Source: Galactobacter caseinivorans (GTDB taxonomy: Bacteria; Actinomycetota; Actinomycetes; Actinomycetales; Micrococcaceae). Taken from it: a stretch of DNA of 64,000 nucleotides. The stretch spans positions 62,001 through 126,000 of the forward strand of contig NZ_QQXL01000002.1 in NCBI RefSeq assembly GCF_003640665.1, given 5' to 3'. The number at the start of each line of letters is the position of its first letter. Position 1 is the first letter of the stretch. Positions 26,255-35,690 of this stretch are shown one piece after another. The translations under genes were made by a program, and so were the position numbers. The notes below the pieces were generated by a model. It was not told where the DNA came from. It was given only the letters and a program-made list of their open reading frames with translations, and searched no databases.

Positions 26255-29200
26255 GTGTTTTCCAAGGTATTGGTGGCCAATCGCGGCGAGATCGCGATTC
26301 GCGCCTTCCGAGCAGGGGTAGAGCTAGGGGCCAAGACGGTTGCCGTATACCCCTGGGAGGATCGCGGATCCATCCACCGCCAGAAGGCCGATGAGTCTTA
26401 CCGGATTGGCGAAGAGGGCCACCCGGTGCGCTCCTACCTTGACGTGGAAGAGATCATCCGCGTGGCAAAGGAGGCCGGGGCGGATGCCATCTATCCCGGC
26501 TACGGATTCCTCTCCGAAAACCCCGATCTGGCTCGTGCCGCTCGCGATAACGGCATCACCTTCATTGGTCCGCCGCCAGAGGTGCTTGAGCTGGCAGGCA
26601 ACAAGGTGGAGGCGCTGCGGGCCGCCCGCGAGGCGGGCATCCCGACGCTGGCCTCCTGTGAGCCAAGTGCCGACGTGGACTGGCTGCTTGGCGAGGCGGA
26701 CAAGATTGGCTTCCCCATCTTTGTGAAGGCGGTAGCCGGAGGCGGCGGGCGCGGCATGCGTCGTGTGGACACCCGTGAGGACCTGCCAGAGGCCATGGGC
26801 GCCGCCATGCGTGAGGCAGAGACGGCCTTTGGTGATCCCACCGTGTTCCTGGAGCAGGCCGTGCTGCGCCCGCGCCACATCGAGGTGCAGATCCTGGCGG
26901 ACGGCCAAGGAAACGTGGTGCACCTCTTTGAGCGCGATTGTTCCCTGCAACGTCGCCACCAGAAGGTCATCGAGATGGCCCCGGCGTGGCACCTGGATGA
27001 GGAGATCCGGCAGGCGCTGTACCGCGACGCGGTGAAGTTTGCGACCTCGCTTGGCTACCAAAACGCCGGCACCGTGGAGTTCCTGGTGGACACCGTGGGC
27101 GAACGCGCGGGCCAGCACGTCTTCATTGAGATGAACCCGCGCATCCAGGTGGAACACACGGTGACGGAAGAGATCACCGACGTGGACCTGGTCCAGTCCC
27201 AGATGCGCATCGCCGCGGGGGAGACGCTGGAGGACCTTGGCCTGCGCCAGGAGAACCTGCAGATTCGCGGTGCCGCACTGCAGTGCCGCATCACCACGGA
27301 GGACCCGGCCAACGGCTTCCGCCCCGATGTTGGCACCATCACCGCCTACCGCTCGGCCGGCGGCTCCGGCGTGCGCTTGGACGGCGGCACCATTTACACG
27401 GGTGCAGAGGTCTCCCCGCACTTTGATTCCATGCTGGTGAAGCTCACGTGCCGCGGATCCGACTTCCCCACGGCCATTCGCCGTGCACGCCGTGCGCTGG
27501 CGGAGTTCCGCATCCGCGGCGTCTCCACGAACATCCCGTTCCTGATCAACGTGCTCTCCAATGAGCAGTTCCTGGCCGGTGACGTGGCCACCGACTTCAT
27601 CGATAAGCACCCGGAGCTGGTCAAGGGCGGCCAGAGCCAGGACCGCGGCACCAAGGCGCTGACCTTCCTGGCAGATGTTGCGGTGAACCAGCCCAACGGC
27701 CCGCGCCAGGACGGCATTGATCCTCGCGACAAGCTCCCTCGCTTCCCGGGGGACAAGCTGGAGGAACCGGACCGCTCCCCGTTTGATGGCCCCTCCAGCA
27801 CCCTCCCGGCCTCCGGCTGGCGCGCGGTGCTCCAGGAGCGGGGCCCCGAGGGCTTTGCGCAGGCGCTCCGCGCAGCAACGGAGGTGGGCGTCACTGACAC
27901 CACCTTCCGCGACGCGCACCAGTCCCTGCTCGCCACCCGTGTGCGTACCCGCGATCTGTTGGCCGCGGCCCCCGCCGTGTCCCACACCCTGCCCGGGCTC
28001 TTCTCCATGGAGGTCTGGGGCGGTGCCACCTATGACGTGGCGCTGCGCTTCCTGGGCGAGGACCCGTGGAAGCGCCTGGAGATGCTGCGGGAGGCCGTGC
28101 CGAACATCCCCTTGCAGATGCTCCTGCGCGGGCGCAACACCGTGGGGTACACCCCGTACCCGGAGGCGGTGACGGACGCCTTTGTGAAGGAGGCGGCCCG
28201 CAGCGGCATCGACATTTTCCGCATTTTTGATGCGCTCAACGACGTGGAGCAGATGGCCCCGGCCATCCGCGCCGTGCGGGAGACCGGCACGGCGGTGGCG
28301 GAGGTTGCCCTCTGTTACACGGCGGATCTGCTGGATCCGGAAGAGACGCTTTACACGCTGGATTACTACCTGAACCTGGCCCAGCAGATCGTGGACGCTG
28401 GCGCCCACATTCTGGCCATCAAGGACATGGCCGGCTTGCTGCGCCCCGCGGCGGCCACCAAGCTGGTCACGGCGCTGCGCGAGCGATTTGACCTGCCCGT
28501 GCACCTGCACACCCATGACACCGCCGGTGGCCAGTTGGCCACGCTCATGGCGGCCGTCAACGCGGGCGTGGATGCAGTGGACGTGGCGACCGCCGCCATG
28601 GCGGGAACCACCTCCCAGCCGTCCATGTCGGCGCTGGTGGCAGCGCTGGCCCACACCGAGCGTGACACTGGCCTGAGCCTGGACGCCGCGGCCGATCTGG
28701 AGCCCTATTGGGAGGCCATCCGCGCCGTCTATGCCCCCTTCGAGTCCGGGTTGCCCGCCCCGACGGGTCGTGTGTATCGCCACGAAATTCCCGGCGGCCA
28801 GCTCTCCAATCTGCGCCAGCAGGCCATTGCCCTTGGTCTGGGTGAGCACTTCGAGGCCATCGAGAACATGTATACGGCCGCCAATCGCATTCTGGGACGC
28901 CTGGTCAAGGTGACTCCCTCCTCCAAGGTGGTGGGTGACCTTGCCCTCGCCCTGGTCGGCGCAGGGGTGGATCCGGATGAGTTTGAGGCCAATCCGCAGG
29001 CCTTTGACATCCCCGATTCGGTGATCGGCTTCCTGGCCGGGGAGCTGGGGGACCCGCCAGGCGGCTGGCCGGAACCCTTCCGCTCCAAGGCGCTGCAGGG
29101 CCGCTCGGTCAAGGTGCGGGTGGAGGAGCTGGAGCCGGAGGACGCCACGGCGCTTGAGGGCGATCCGGCCACCGTGCGCTCCACGCTGAACCGCCTGCTC

Positions 29201-29698
29201 TTCCCCGGCCCCACGCGGGATTACGAGGCGCTGCGTGCGGCCTACGGTGACGTGTCCACGCTGCACACGCGCGACTACCTCTACGGCCCGGTGCTTGGGC
29301 AGGAGACGGTGATCTCCCTGGGCAAGGGTGTGCGCCTGTTGGCCACCATCCAGGCTGTTTCCGAGCCGGATGAGAAGGGCATGCGCAACGTGATGTGCAC
29401 GCTCAACGGCCAGGCCCGCACCATTCAGGTCCGCGACCGCGCCGTGGAGTCCACAGCGGTCGTGGCAGAGAAGGCGGACCCCCAGCAGGCCGGGCACGTG
29501 CCTGCACCGTTCGCCGGCGCCGTGACCGTGACGGTCGCAGTGGGGGATGAGGTGGCGCCCGGTGGCACGGTCGCCACGATCGAGGCCATGAAGATGGAGG
29601 CCGCCATCACCTCGCCCGCGGGCGGAACGGTGAAGCGCGTGGCCCTGCCGGGCACCACCCAGGTGCAGGGCGGGGACCTGATCCTCGAGCTCGGCTAG
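26255..29698 (+). CDS. pyc: Pyruvate carboxylase
   Basis: A 1147-aa single-chain enzyme that makes oxaloacetate from pyruvate, bicarbonate and ATP, refilling the TCA cycle. The biotin carboxylase domain opens at residue 1 (VFSKVLVANRGEIAIRAFRA) and includes KAVAGGGGRGMR and EMNPRIQVEHTVTE. The carboxyltransferase domain starts near residue 545 (VTDTTFRDAHQSLLATRVRT). The biotinyl domain ends the protein, with EAMKMEA and the biotin Lys at 1113. The length is normal for the family (about 1130-1150). GTG 26255 was chosen because GAGAGGGGAA precedes it and the N-terminus matches the family; a longer reading from 26150 is leader. Confidence 0.96.
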   Translation: MFSKVLVANRGEIAIRAFRAGVELGAKTVAVYPWEDRGSIHRQKADESYRIGEEGHPVRSYLDVEEIIRVAKEAGADAIYPGYGFLSENPDLARAARDNGITFIGPPPEVLELAGNKVEALRAAREAGIPTLASCEPSADVDWLLGEADKIGFPIFVKAVAGGGGRGMRRVDTREDLPEAMGAAMREAETAFGDPTVFLEQAVLRPRHIEVQILADGQGNVVHLFERDCSLQRRHQKVIEMAPAWHLDEEIRQALYRDAVKFATSLGYQNAGTVEFLVDTVGERAGQHVFIEMNPRIQVEHTVTEEITDVDLVQSQMRIAAGETLEDLGLRQENLQIRGAALQCRITTEDPANGFRPDVGTITAYRSAGGSGVRLDGGTIYTGAEVSPHFDSMLVKLTCRGSDFPTAIRRARRALAEFRIRGVSTNIPFLINVLSNEQFLAGDVATDFIDKHPELVKGGQSQDRGTKALTFLADVAVNQPNGPRQDGIDPRDKLPRFPGDKLEEPDRSPFDGPSSTLPASGWRAVLQERGPEGFAQALRAATEVGVTDTTFRDAHQSLLATRVRTRDLLAAAPAVSHTLPGLFSMEVWGGATYDVALRFLGEDPWKRLEMLREAVPNIPLQMLLRGRNTVGYTPYPEAVTDAFVKEAARSGIDIFRIFDALNDVEQMAPAIRAVRETGTAVAEVALCYTADLLDPEETLYTLDYYLNLAQQIVDAGAHILAIKDMAGLLRPAAATKLVTALRERFDLPVHLHTHDTAGGQLATLMAAVNAGVDAVDVATAAMAGTTSQPSMSALVAALAHTERDTGLSLDAAADLEPYWEAIRAVYAPFESGLPAPTGRVYRHEIPGGQLSNLRQQAIALGLGEHFEAIENMYTAANRILGRLVKVTPSSKVVGDLALALVGAGVDPDEFEANPQAFDIPDSVIGFLAGELGDPPGGWPEPFRSKALQGRSVKVRVEELEPEDATALEGDPATVRSTLNRLLFPGPTRDYEALRAAYGDVSTLHTRDYLYGPVLGQETVISLGKGVRLLATIQAVSEPDEKGMRNVMCTLNGQARTIQVRDRAVESTAVVAEKADPQQAGHVPAPFAGAVTVTVAVGDEVAPGGTVATIEAMKMEAAITSPAGGTVKRVALPGTTQVQGGDLILELG

Positions 29699-29712
29699 GA
29701 CCGGCACACTCT

Positions 29713-29765
29713 GCCCGACGCCGTGTGGCGGGCTCCCAGCGGGAGCTCACCACACGGCGTCGGGC
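29713..29765 (+). terminator. pyc terminator, GCCCGACGCCG-family hairpin
   Basis: A 16-bp perfect outer stem (29713-29728 with 29750-29765) beginning GCCCGACGCCG encloses a smaller hairpin GCTCCC-AGC-GGGAGC. It starts 14 nt after the pyc stop. The outer arm is shared with three other intergenic hairpins in the window. Confidence 0.8.
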
Positions 29766-29770
29766 GTTGT

Positions 29771-29870
29771 GGCGCTACCGCGCCGATGGGCGCCCGGCGC
29801 TACCGCGCCGATGGGCGCCCGGCGCTACCGCGCCGATGGGAGCCCGGTGCTGCTGCGCCGATCTGCGCTC
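29771..29870 (+). repeat. 25-bp tandem repeat, four copies
   Basis: Units at 29771-29795 and 29796-29820 are identical, 29821-29845 differs at one base, and 29846-29870 is degenerate. Each good unit contains GGCGC-TACC-GCGCC, a 5-bp hairpin. The array sits between the pyc terminator and the mycothione reductase start, about 80 nt upstream of that start. Confidence 0.85.
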
Positions 29871-29950
29871 AGCGCGGCGCGCATTCCGCGCTCCGAGAGA
29901 TGCGACGTCATCCCGCACTGGCGTGCGGGGAACGTGCCAGGATGGGGGGC

Positions 29951-31363
29951 ATGCATTATGACCTGGTCATCATCGGTTCCGGATCCGGCAACACGCTCAT
30001 CACCCCGTACTGGGATGACAAGCGGGTGGCGCTCATTGAGGGCGGCGTCTTTGGCGGGACGTGCCTGAACCGCGGGTGCATCCCGACCAAGATGTTTGTG
30101 TACCCCTCGGAATTGGCGGCCACCCCAGAGGAGGCAGAACGCCTTGGTGTGCAGCTGCGCCGCGACGGCGTGGACTGGCCGGGCATTCGCGATCGCATTT
30201 TTTCCCGGATTGACCCCATCTCCGCGGGCGGGCGCCGCTACCGCGCCGAGGAGCTGGAGCACGTGGACCTCTACGAGGAGGACGCCCGCTTCACGGGCCC
30301 GCGCCAGCTGATCACGGATTCCGGCCAGGAGATCACCGCGGACAAGGTGGTGGTCGCGGCAGGGTCTCGGGCCAGGCTGCCCCAGGTCCCCGGCATCGAC
30401 ACGCCTGGCGTGCACACCTCAGACTCGATCATGCGCTTGCCCCGCCTGCCACAGCGCATCGTGATCGTGGGCGGCGGCTACATCGCCGCGGAGTTTGCCG
30501 CGATCTTCTCCGGCCTTGGCTCCGAGGTGATCCAGGTGGTGCGCGGATCCCGCCTGCTCAATCACACGGATGAAACCGTGGCGGAGCGCTTCACCGCGGC
30601 CGCGACTCGGCGCTGGGAGATTCACCGCGAATGGGACCTGACCTCGGTGGGGGTGGGTGCAAGCACCGACGTGGAGGTCAGGTTTGAGCGCGGCGAGGAG
30701 CACCTTGCCCTGGGAGCGGACGTGGTGCTGATGGCCACCGGGCGCGTTCCCAACTCTGACCGCGTGGACGCGGCGGCGGCCGGCTTTGACGTGGACCCGG
30801 ACGGGTTGCTCAGCGTGGACGGCTACCAGCGGGTGCTTTCTCGCGGCGTGCCAGTGGAGGGCGTCTTTGCCTTGGGGGATGTGAGCAGCGAGCATCAGCT
30901 CAAGCACGTGGCCAACCGCGAGGCCCGCGTGGTGGCCCACAACCTTGAACACCCCGCGCGCCTGCGCACCACCGATCACCGGGCGGTGCCCGCTGCCATC
31001 TTCACGCGCCCTCAGATCGCCAGCGTTGGGCTGACCGAGGCGCAGGCCCGGGACGTGGCGGGAACTGACCTGAGCGTCAAGGTGCAGGAGTACGCCGACG
31101 TGGCGTACGGCTGGGCCATGGAGGACACGGAGGGCTTTGCCAAGGTGTTGGCCAGGCGCAGCACCGGGGAGATCCTTGGTGCGCACATCATGGGCGAGCA
31201 GGCCTCAATGCTGATCCAGCCCGTGGTCCAGGCCATGGTGGCCGGGATGGACGCCTACACCCTGGCCCGCGCGCCGTACTGGATCCACCCGGCGCTGACG
31301 GAGGTTGTGGAGAACGCCCTCCTGGGCTTGGAGACGGCCCACACGGACGACGCCCCGCTGTAG
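29951..31363 (+). CDS. mtr: Mycothione reductase
   Basis: A 470-aa FAD-dependent disulfide reductase. It opens HYDLVIIGSGSGNTLITP (FAD dinucleotide fold), followed by GGTCLNRGCIPTKMF with the redox-active Cys pair. An NADPH-binding fold follows (IVIVGGGYIAAEF), then ATGRVPN, ALGDVSSEHQLKHVANREA and the C-terminal dimer region with YWIHPALTEVVENALLG, containing the His-Pro and Glu of the catalytic pair. The GSGSGN start and VAYGWAMEDTEG are diagnostic for mycothione reductase rather than lipoamide dehydrogenase. It regenerates mycothiol, the actinobacterial glutathione equivalent. ATG 29951 follows a GGGGGG tract; ATG 29942 is a possible alternative. Confidence 0.92.
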   Translation: MHYDLVIIGSGSGNTLITPYWDDKRVALIEGGVFGGTCLNRGCIPTKMFVYPSELAATPEEAERLGVQLRRDGVDWPGIRDRIFSRIDPISAGGRRYRAEELEHVDLYEEDARFTGPRQLITDSGQEITADKVVVAAGSRARLPQVPGIDTPGVHTSDSIMRLPRLPQRIVIVGGGYIAAEFAAIFSGLGSEVIQVVRGSRLLNHTDETVAERFTAAATRRWEIHREWDLTSVGVGASTDVEVRFERGEEHLALGADVVLMATGRVPNSDRVDAAAAGFDVDPDGLLSVDGYQRVLSRGVPVEGVFALGDVSSEHQLKHVANREARVVAHNLEHPARLRTTDHRAVPAAIFTRPQIASVGLTEAQARDVAGTDLSVKVQEYADVAYGWAMEDTEGFAKVLARRSTGEILGAHIMGEQASMLIQPVVQAMVAGMDAYTLARAPYWIHPALTEVVENALLGLETAHTDDAPL

Positions 31364-31394
31364 CCCCGGCCACACCGAGAAGCACGGGACCACA

Positions 31395-31450
31395 ACAACA
31401 AGGCGCCCGACGCCGCGAAGCTGAGTTCGCGGCGTCGGGCGCCTTGTTGT
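31395..31450. terminator. Bidirectional terminator between mtr and the acyl-CoA synthetase gene
   Basis: A 25-bp perfect stem (31395-31419 with 31426-31450) around the loop GCTGAG, containing GCCCGACGCCGCG. It lies between convergent genes and can serve both strands; the arms end in ACAACAAG/CTTGTTGT, giving a partial U-rich tail. Confidence 0.92.
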
Positions 31451-31483
31451 GTTGCTTGGCTGGTGTTGCCTAGCCCGGCGGGA

Positions 31484-33289
31484 CTAGTCGGCGTACAGCG
31501 CCTCTACCTCGGCCGAGTAGTCCTTGAGCACGGTGGCTCGCTTGATCTTCAGGGAGGGGGTCAGGTGACCGGACTCCTCGGTGAAGTCTGAGGAGACCAC
31601 GCGGAACTTCTTGATGGCCTCCGCATGGGAGACGGACTCGTTGGCGCGGTCAACGACCGTCTGGATCTCCGCGAGCAGCTCCGCGTTGTCCACCAGCTGC
31701 GCCGGCGTGGTGCTGGCGGGCAGGTGGTGGCGGTTCAGCCAGCCCGGGAGCGCCTCTTCGTCGATGGTGATGAGGGCGCCGATGAACTTGCGCTGGTCCC
31801 CAACCACCACACACTGGGACACAATCGCGGAGGCGCGGATCTGGTCCTCCAGCAGTGCCGGCACCACGTTCTTGCCGCCGGCGGTCACGATGATTTCCTT
31901 CTTGCGACCGGTGATCTTCAAGAAGCCGTCATCGTCCAACTCGCCGATGTCCCCGGTCCGGAACCAGCCATCCACGAACGCCTCTTCGGTGAGGTCGGGG
32001 CGGCCAAGGTAGCCAAGGAAGATGCAGTCGCCCTTGGCGAGGATTTCCCCATCATCGGCAATGCGGTAGCCGTTGCCGGGCAGGGGGCGTCCCACGCTGC
32101 CGATCTTGATGCGCTTGGGCGTGTTCACGCCGATGGGCGCGGTGGTCTCCGTGAGGCCGTAGCCCTCCAGGATGGTCACGCCGATGCCGTTGAAGAAGTG
32201 GCCAAGGCGCTCACCAAGCGGGCCGCCGCCGGAGACGGCGTGGGTGATGCGACCACCCATGGCGGTGCGCAGCTTCCCGTAGACCAGCTTGTCAAAGACG
32301 GCGTGCTTGAGCTTGAGGCCAAGGGCAATCTTGCCGCTGTCGGTGAGGGAGGCGCGGGAGTACTCCACGGCCGTGAGAGCCGCAGCGCGGAAGATCTTGC
32401 CCTTGCCGCCGTCATCAGCCTTCTGCAGGGCGCCGTTGAAGACCTTCTCAAAGACGCGCGGCACGGCCAGGAGGAAGCTGGGCTTGAGTGAGCCCAAGTC
32501 AGCCAGCAGGTTCTTCAGGTCCGGCGTGTGGCCAACGTTGGAGCCGGCGGCCACGGCCAGGATCGCGATGTAGCGGGCAAAGACGTGGGCCAGCGGCAGG
32601 AACATCAGGGTGGATGCCTTGTCGTTGACAATGTCGCCCAGCGTGGACAGCGCGTTGTCTGAGAGGTCAAGGAAGTTGGCGTGCGTGAGCTCGCAGCCCT
32701 TGGGCCTGCCGGTGGTGCCGGAGGTGTAGATGATCGTGGCGACGTCCGCCTTGACCCTGGAATGCGTGCGGGCATCCAGCGTCTCATCCGTGATGGAGGC
32801 GCCGTCCTGGCGCAGCGTGTCCAGCCCGCCGCCGTCGATCTGGAGGGCGTCCTGGACCGAGCTGATGCCCTCATCGCGGACGGCCTTGCGGACCACGTTC
32901 TCATGGCCAGCGTTCTCCACCATGACCAGCTTGGTGCCGGAGTCCTGAAGGATCCAGGCCACCTGGGACGGGGAGGAGGTCTCGTAGACCGGCACAGAGA
33001 TGGCCCCGGCAAAGCCGATCGCGAAGTCCAGCAGCGTCCACTCGTAGCGGGTGCGGGACATGATCGCGACGCGGTCCCCACTCTCGATGCCGTGCGCCAT
33101 GAGGCCCTTGGCCACCGCGCGGGCGTCGTCGCTGAAGGCCTGAGCGGAGATGGGCCGCCAGTTGCCGCTCTCGTCGCGACGGGAGAACAACACGGGATTC
33201 TTCCCGGCGTCCAGGTGGCGTGCCAGCAACCCCGGAATCACCGCCTCGGGCGGATTCTCCACATTTGCCGGGATGATGATCTCGCGCAC
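31484..33289 (-). CDS. Long-chain acyl-CoA synthetase (AMP-forming), FadD15-like
   Basis: A 601-aa enzyme that activates long-chain fatty acids to acyl-CoA via acyl-AMP. The AMP-binding motif IIYTSGTTGRPKGCELTH is near residue 185. Later motifs are EGYGLTETTAPI, WFRTGDIGELDDDGFLKITGRKKEIIVTAGGKNV, and ESGHLTPSLKIKRATV near the end. The length and the ANVENPP N-terminus match actinobacterial FadD15-like proteins. GTG 33289 was chosen because AAGGAG lies 6 nt upstream; a TTG at 33322 would swallow that site. Together with fadB and fadA further on, it supports fatty-acid breakdown. Confidence 0.92.
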   Translation of the reverse strand: MREIIIPANVENPPEAVIPGLLARHLDAGKNPVLFSRRDESGNWRPISAQAFSDDARAVAKGLMAHGIESGDRVAIMSRTRYEWTLLDFAIGFAGAISVPVYETSSPSQVAWILQDSGTKLVMVENAGHENVVRKAVRDEGISSVQDALQIDGGGLDTLRQDGASITDETLDARTHSRVKADVATIIYTSGTTGRPKGCELTHANFLDLSDNALSTLGDIVNDKASTLMFLPLAHVFARYIAILAVAAGSNVGHTPDLKNLLADLGSLKPSFLLAVPRVFEKVFNGALQKADDGGKGKIFRAAALTAVEYSRASLTDSGKIALGLKLKHAVFDKLVYGKLRTAMGGRITHAVSGGGPLGERLGHFFNGIGVTILEGYGLTETTAPIGVNTPKRIKIGSVGRPLPGNGYRIADDGEILAKGDCIFLGYLGRPDLTEEAFVDGWFRTGDIGELDDDGFLKITGRKKEIIVTAGGKNVVPALLEDQIRASAIVSQCVVVGDQRKFIGALITIDEEALPGWLNRHHLPASTTPAQLVDNAELLAEIQTVVDRANESVSHAEAIKKFRVVSSDFTEESGHLTPSLKIKRATVLKDYSAEVEALYAD

Positions 33290-33325
33290 TCGATCTCCTT
33301 GGTAGACACAGGCTCGGGTCAATCG

Positions 33326-33352
33326 ACTTTACGTGATTGTGGTGCCTGTCAC
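33326..33352 (-). promoter_or_regulatory. Weak promoter candidate for the acyl-CoA synthetase gene
   Basis: On the minus strand GTGACA (33347-33352) and TAAAGT (33326-33331) are spaced 15 nt apart, shorter than ideal, and precede the start codon by about 37 nt. Confidence 0.3.
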
Positions 33353-33413
33353 GTTGAATACTTCACGGTAACATCGTCGATCGCCCCGCGCGTACCTGAC
33401 GCACGGCGAGGCG

Positions 33414-34025
33414 CTAGATCCTGGCCCCGTTATCGCCGTCCTCCTCGCGATCCACGGGAAGCTTCCACACCAGGTAGACCCAGGCGGCCAAGGTGGACAC
33501 CAGCATCACCGGCCACAAGAGGGGTGGGACGGCGTTGCGAGCAAAGATCAGCAGCACCAAGAGCAGCAGCGGCATGCCGGTCGCGATGATCCACGCGATC
33601 ACCCGGTCCGGGCGGCCCACGAGCAGCGGCTCCGCCTCCGGCGGCACAAAGTCGGTGACGAACGGATCATCGTCCGGCTCGTCGGAGTCGCGCGGGCCCC
33701 TCGGGGTGATGCCGCCCGGGTGGCCATTGCCGAGGCCGGAAGGACTCGCCGCGCCTGGGCGTTGAAAACCGGACGCGGGGTCGACCTTGAAGCTGAAGGG
33801 GCCGGAACTGCCGGCGTTGCCGGAGCCTCCGGGTGAAGTTGTTCCGGGGGTTGAAGGGCCGCCGGGGGAGTGTGGCGAGGCATGACCGGGGCCGTGCCCC
33901 GCGTCGTCGGGCAGTGGACCTTGATCTTGGTCCCGCGCAGGCTCCGGGCCCTCCTCAGAGACCCCGGATTCAGTGGCCTCCAGGCGGCGGACCAGGTCCT
34001 CCCACTCGTCCTCGGAGCCGCTCAT
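33414..34025 (-). CDS. Hypothetical protein with two C-terminal membrane helices
   Basis: A 203-aa protein of unknown function. The N-terminus (1-25) is acidic and helical (SEDEWEDLVRRLEATES). Residues 26-110 are Gly/Pro/Ser-rich and probably disordered. Residues about 140-190 hold two membrane helices (VIAWIIATGMPLLLLVLLIFA and LLWPVMLVSTLAAWVYLVW), and the C-terminus is acidic. The long soluble N-terminus probably faces the cytoplasm. Its ATG overlaps the stop of the upstream alpha/beta hydrolase gene by 4 nt, so the two are co-translated. Confidence 0.65.
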   Translation of the reverse strand: MSGSEDEWEDLVRRLEATESGVSEEGPEPARDQDQGPLPDDAGHGPGHASPHSPGGPSTPGTTSPGGSGNAGSSGPFSFKVDPASGFQRPGAASPSGLGNGHPGGITPRGPRDSDEPDDDPFVTDFVPPEAEPLLVGRPDRVIAWIIATGMPLLLLVLLIFARNAVPPLLWPVMLVSTLAAWVYLVWKLPVDREEDGDNGARI

Positions 34026-34837
34026 GCGCTTGCGCCAGAGGGTTGTGCCGGGCCCGCAGCCGGGGCCATCCCCAGCCCCGTGGCCTCGGCGACGCGCTCC
34101 ACGCTGATGCGACCAATCAACTCGGCATCGTGATCAACGGTCGCGACGTGGAAGCTGCGGTGCAGGGCAACCCGGCGCACGCGGGCGCGGGCGTCCGGAT
34201 TGAGGCCGTGCAACAGGGTGCGCACGGAGGCATCGGAGACCACGTGGTCGGTATCCGAACGGAAGAGCGTCAGCGGAGCCTCAATGCCGGGCAGCTCTCG
34301 CCGCACCAGCGCCTCCAGCCGGGCCAACTGGTGCGCCGCGGCGGTGGGGGTGCGCTCGTAGGCGCCCTCGGTGACGCCGGGCTTGCTGATGTCATCACCG
34401 ACGGCCGCGGTGGAGGGCACCCAGCGCTTCAGGGGGCCGGCCAGGCGCAGTGCCAACGGGTGCGGGTACAGGGCGGGGTTGACGGTGAGCACCGCTGCCG
34501 GGCGGCGCACGGCGGCAAGGTGCAGCGCCAGGGCGCCGCCCATGGAGATGCCGGCCACCACCACGTGCCGATGTGTCGCCGCAAGACGGTCAAACTCCGC
34601 CTCCAGCGCCAGAGTCCATTCGGGATAGGTCACCGGGATCATGTCCCGCCAGGCCGTGCCGTGCCCGGCCAGCATCGGCGCGGACACCGTGTGCCCGGCC
34701 TGCTCAAAGGCCTGGACCCAAGGAAAAACCGAGCCGGGCACGGAGGTGAAGCCGTGCTGAACTATGACCGCTACGCCGGTGCTTCCCTGAGCAAAGTACG
34801 GCTGGCGCGGATCGGCGTGGTGAATGCCCTGCGGCAT
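34022..34837 (-). CDS. Alpha/beta hydrolase (monoacylglycerol lipase/carboxylesterase-like)
   Basis: A 271-aa soluble hydrolase. VIVQHGFTSVPGS carries the oxyanion HG motif, VVAGISMGGALALH is the nucleophile elbow (GxSxG), RSDTDHVVSD holds the likely Asp and ALHRSFHVATVDHD the likely His. This arrangement fits Est30-like carboxylesterases and monoacylglycerol lipases; the natural ester is unknown. The ATG follows GGAAGG. It is divergent from plsC and near an acyl-CoA synthetase, so a lipid-related role is plausible but inferred. Confidence 0.85.
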   Translation of the reverse strand: MPQGIHHADPRQPYFAQGSTGVAVIVQHGFTSVPGSVFPWVQAFEQAGHTVSAPMLAGHGTAWRDMIPVTYPEWTLALEAEFDRLAATHRHVVVAGISMGGALALHLAAVRRPAAVLTVNPALYPHPLALRLAGPLKRWVPSTAAVGDDISKPGVTEGAYERTPTAAAHQLARLEALVRRELPGIEAPLTLFRSDTDHVVSDASVRTLLHGLNPDARARVRRVALHRSFHVATVDHDAELIGRISVERVAEATGLGMAPAAGPAQPSGASA

Positions 34838-34963
34838 GTGAACCGCCTTCCTTGGCTGGGCTTGGCTTTACAGTAGAGCGTATCCGTCCGGCGGTGCAGT
34901 CCCGCCCGCCGCCGCGCCTTGCGGCCCGGCAACCGGAGACCTCCCAGGAAGGGGCCTGCGCCC

Positions 34964-35668
34964 GTGTTCTATTGGTTCGCCAAGACCTTTGTTGTGGCTC
35001 CCCTGTGCCGCGTGCTCTTCCGGCCGTGGGTGCGTGGGCTGGAGAACCTTCCCACGGAGGGTGGGGCCATCATCGCCTCCAACCACCTCTCCGTTTCCGA
35101 CTCGGTGATCCTGCCCGTGCTGTGCCCACGCCCCATCTCCTTCCTGGCCAAGAAGGAGTACTTCACCGGCAAGGGCGTGATGGGGCTGCTCAAGCGCCGT
35201 TTTTTCCTGGCGACCAATCAGCTGCCCATGGATCGCACCGGAGGCACGGCCTCCCTCAAGTCCCTGGACAGCGGGCGCATCGCGCTGACGGAGGGCAAGC
35301 TGCTCGGCATCTACCCGGAGGGCACGCGCAGCCCGGACGGACGCCTGTACCGGGGCAAGGTTGGCGTGGCCCGCCTGGCGTTGGAGACCGGCCTGCCCAT
35401 CATCCCGGTGGCCATGATCGGCACCGACCGCATGCAGCCCATTGGCCAGCGCATCCCCTCCCTGCGGCGCGTGGGCATGATCGTGGGAGAGCCCATTCCG
35501 GGCCGCACCGCGGATGTCTCCGACCAGGCCGCGCTGCGTGAGGTCACCGATCAGGTCATGGCCAGCATCCAGCGCCTCTCCGGACAGGAGTACGTGGACC
35601 GCTACGCTGCCGTCGTCAAGGAAGAACAGGCGGCCAAGGCCACCGCGCGGCGCAAGGCGGCGCACTAG
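34964..35668 (+). CDS. plsC: 1-acyl-sn-glycerol-3-phosphate acyltransferase-family protein
   Basis: A 234-aa membrane-associated acyltransferase. Motif I is NHLSVSD (the H-x4-D catalytic pair), preceded by GGAIIAS. Motif II is near FFLATNQLPMDR, motif III is YPEGTRSPDGRL, and motif IV is PIIPVAMIGTDRM. This is the PlsC family, which transfers an acyl chain to lysophosphatidic acid to make phosphatidic acid; some actinobacterial members act on other lysolipids. GTG 34964 is preferred over an upstream in-frame ATG because AGGAAGGGG precedes it and the family begins with the FYWFAK helix. A perfect palindromic terminator follows directly. Confidence 0.9.
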   Translation: MFYWFAKTFVVAPLCRVLFRPWVRGLENLPTEGGAIIASNHLSVSDSVILPVLCPRPISFLAKKEYFTGKGVMGLLKRRFFLATNQLPMDRTGGTASLKSLDSGRIALTEGKLLGIYPEGTRSPDGRLYRGKVGVARLALETGLPIIPVAMIGTDRMQPIGQRIPSLRRVGMIVGEPIPGRTADVSDQAALREVTDQVMASIQRLSGQEYVDRYAAVVKEEQAAKATARRKAAH

Positions 35669-35690
35669 GCCCGACGCCGCGGCGTCGGGC
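35669..35690. terminator. Perfect 22-bp palindrome after plsC
   Basis: GCCCGACGCCG is followed immediately by its exact complement CGGCGTCGGGC, starting at the first base after the stop. This is the bare core of the hairpin family seen at three other gene ends. Confidence 0.8.

Noticed and set aside
26324-29707. An 1127-codon open frame on the minus strand opposite pyruvate carboxylase
   Set aside because: It is a codon-bias shadow of pyc: no recognisable domain, low complexity and no start signals. Long antisense frames are usual in GC-rich DNA.
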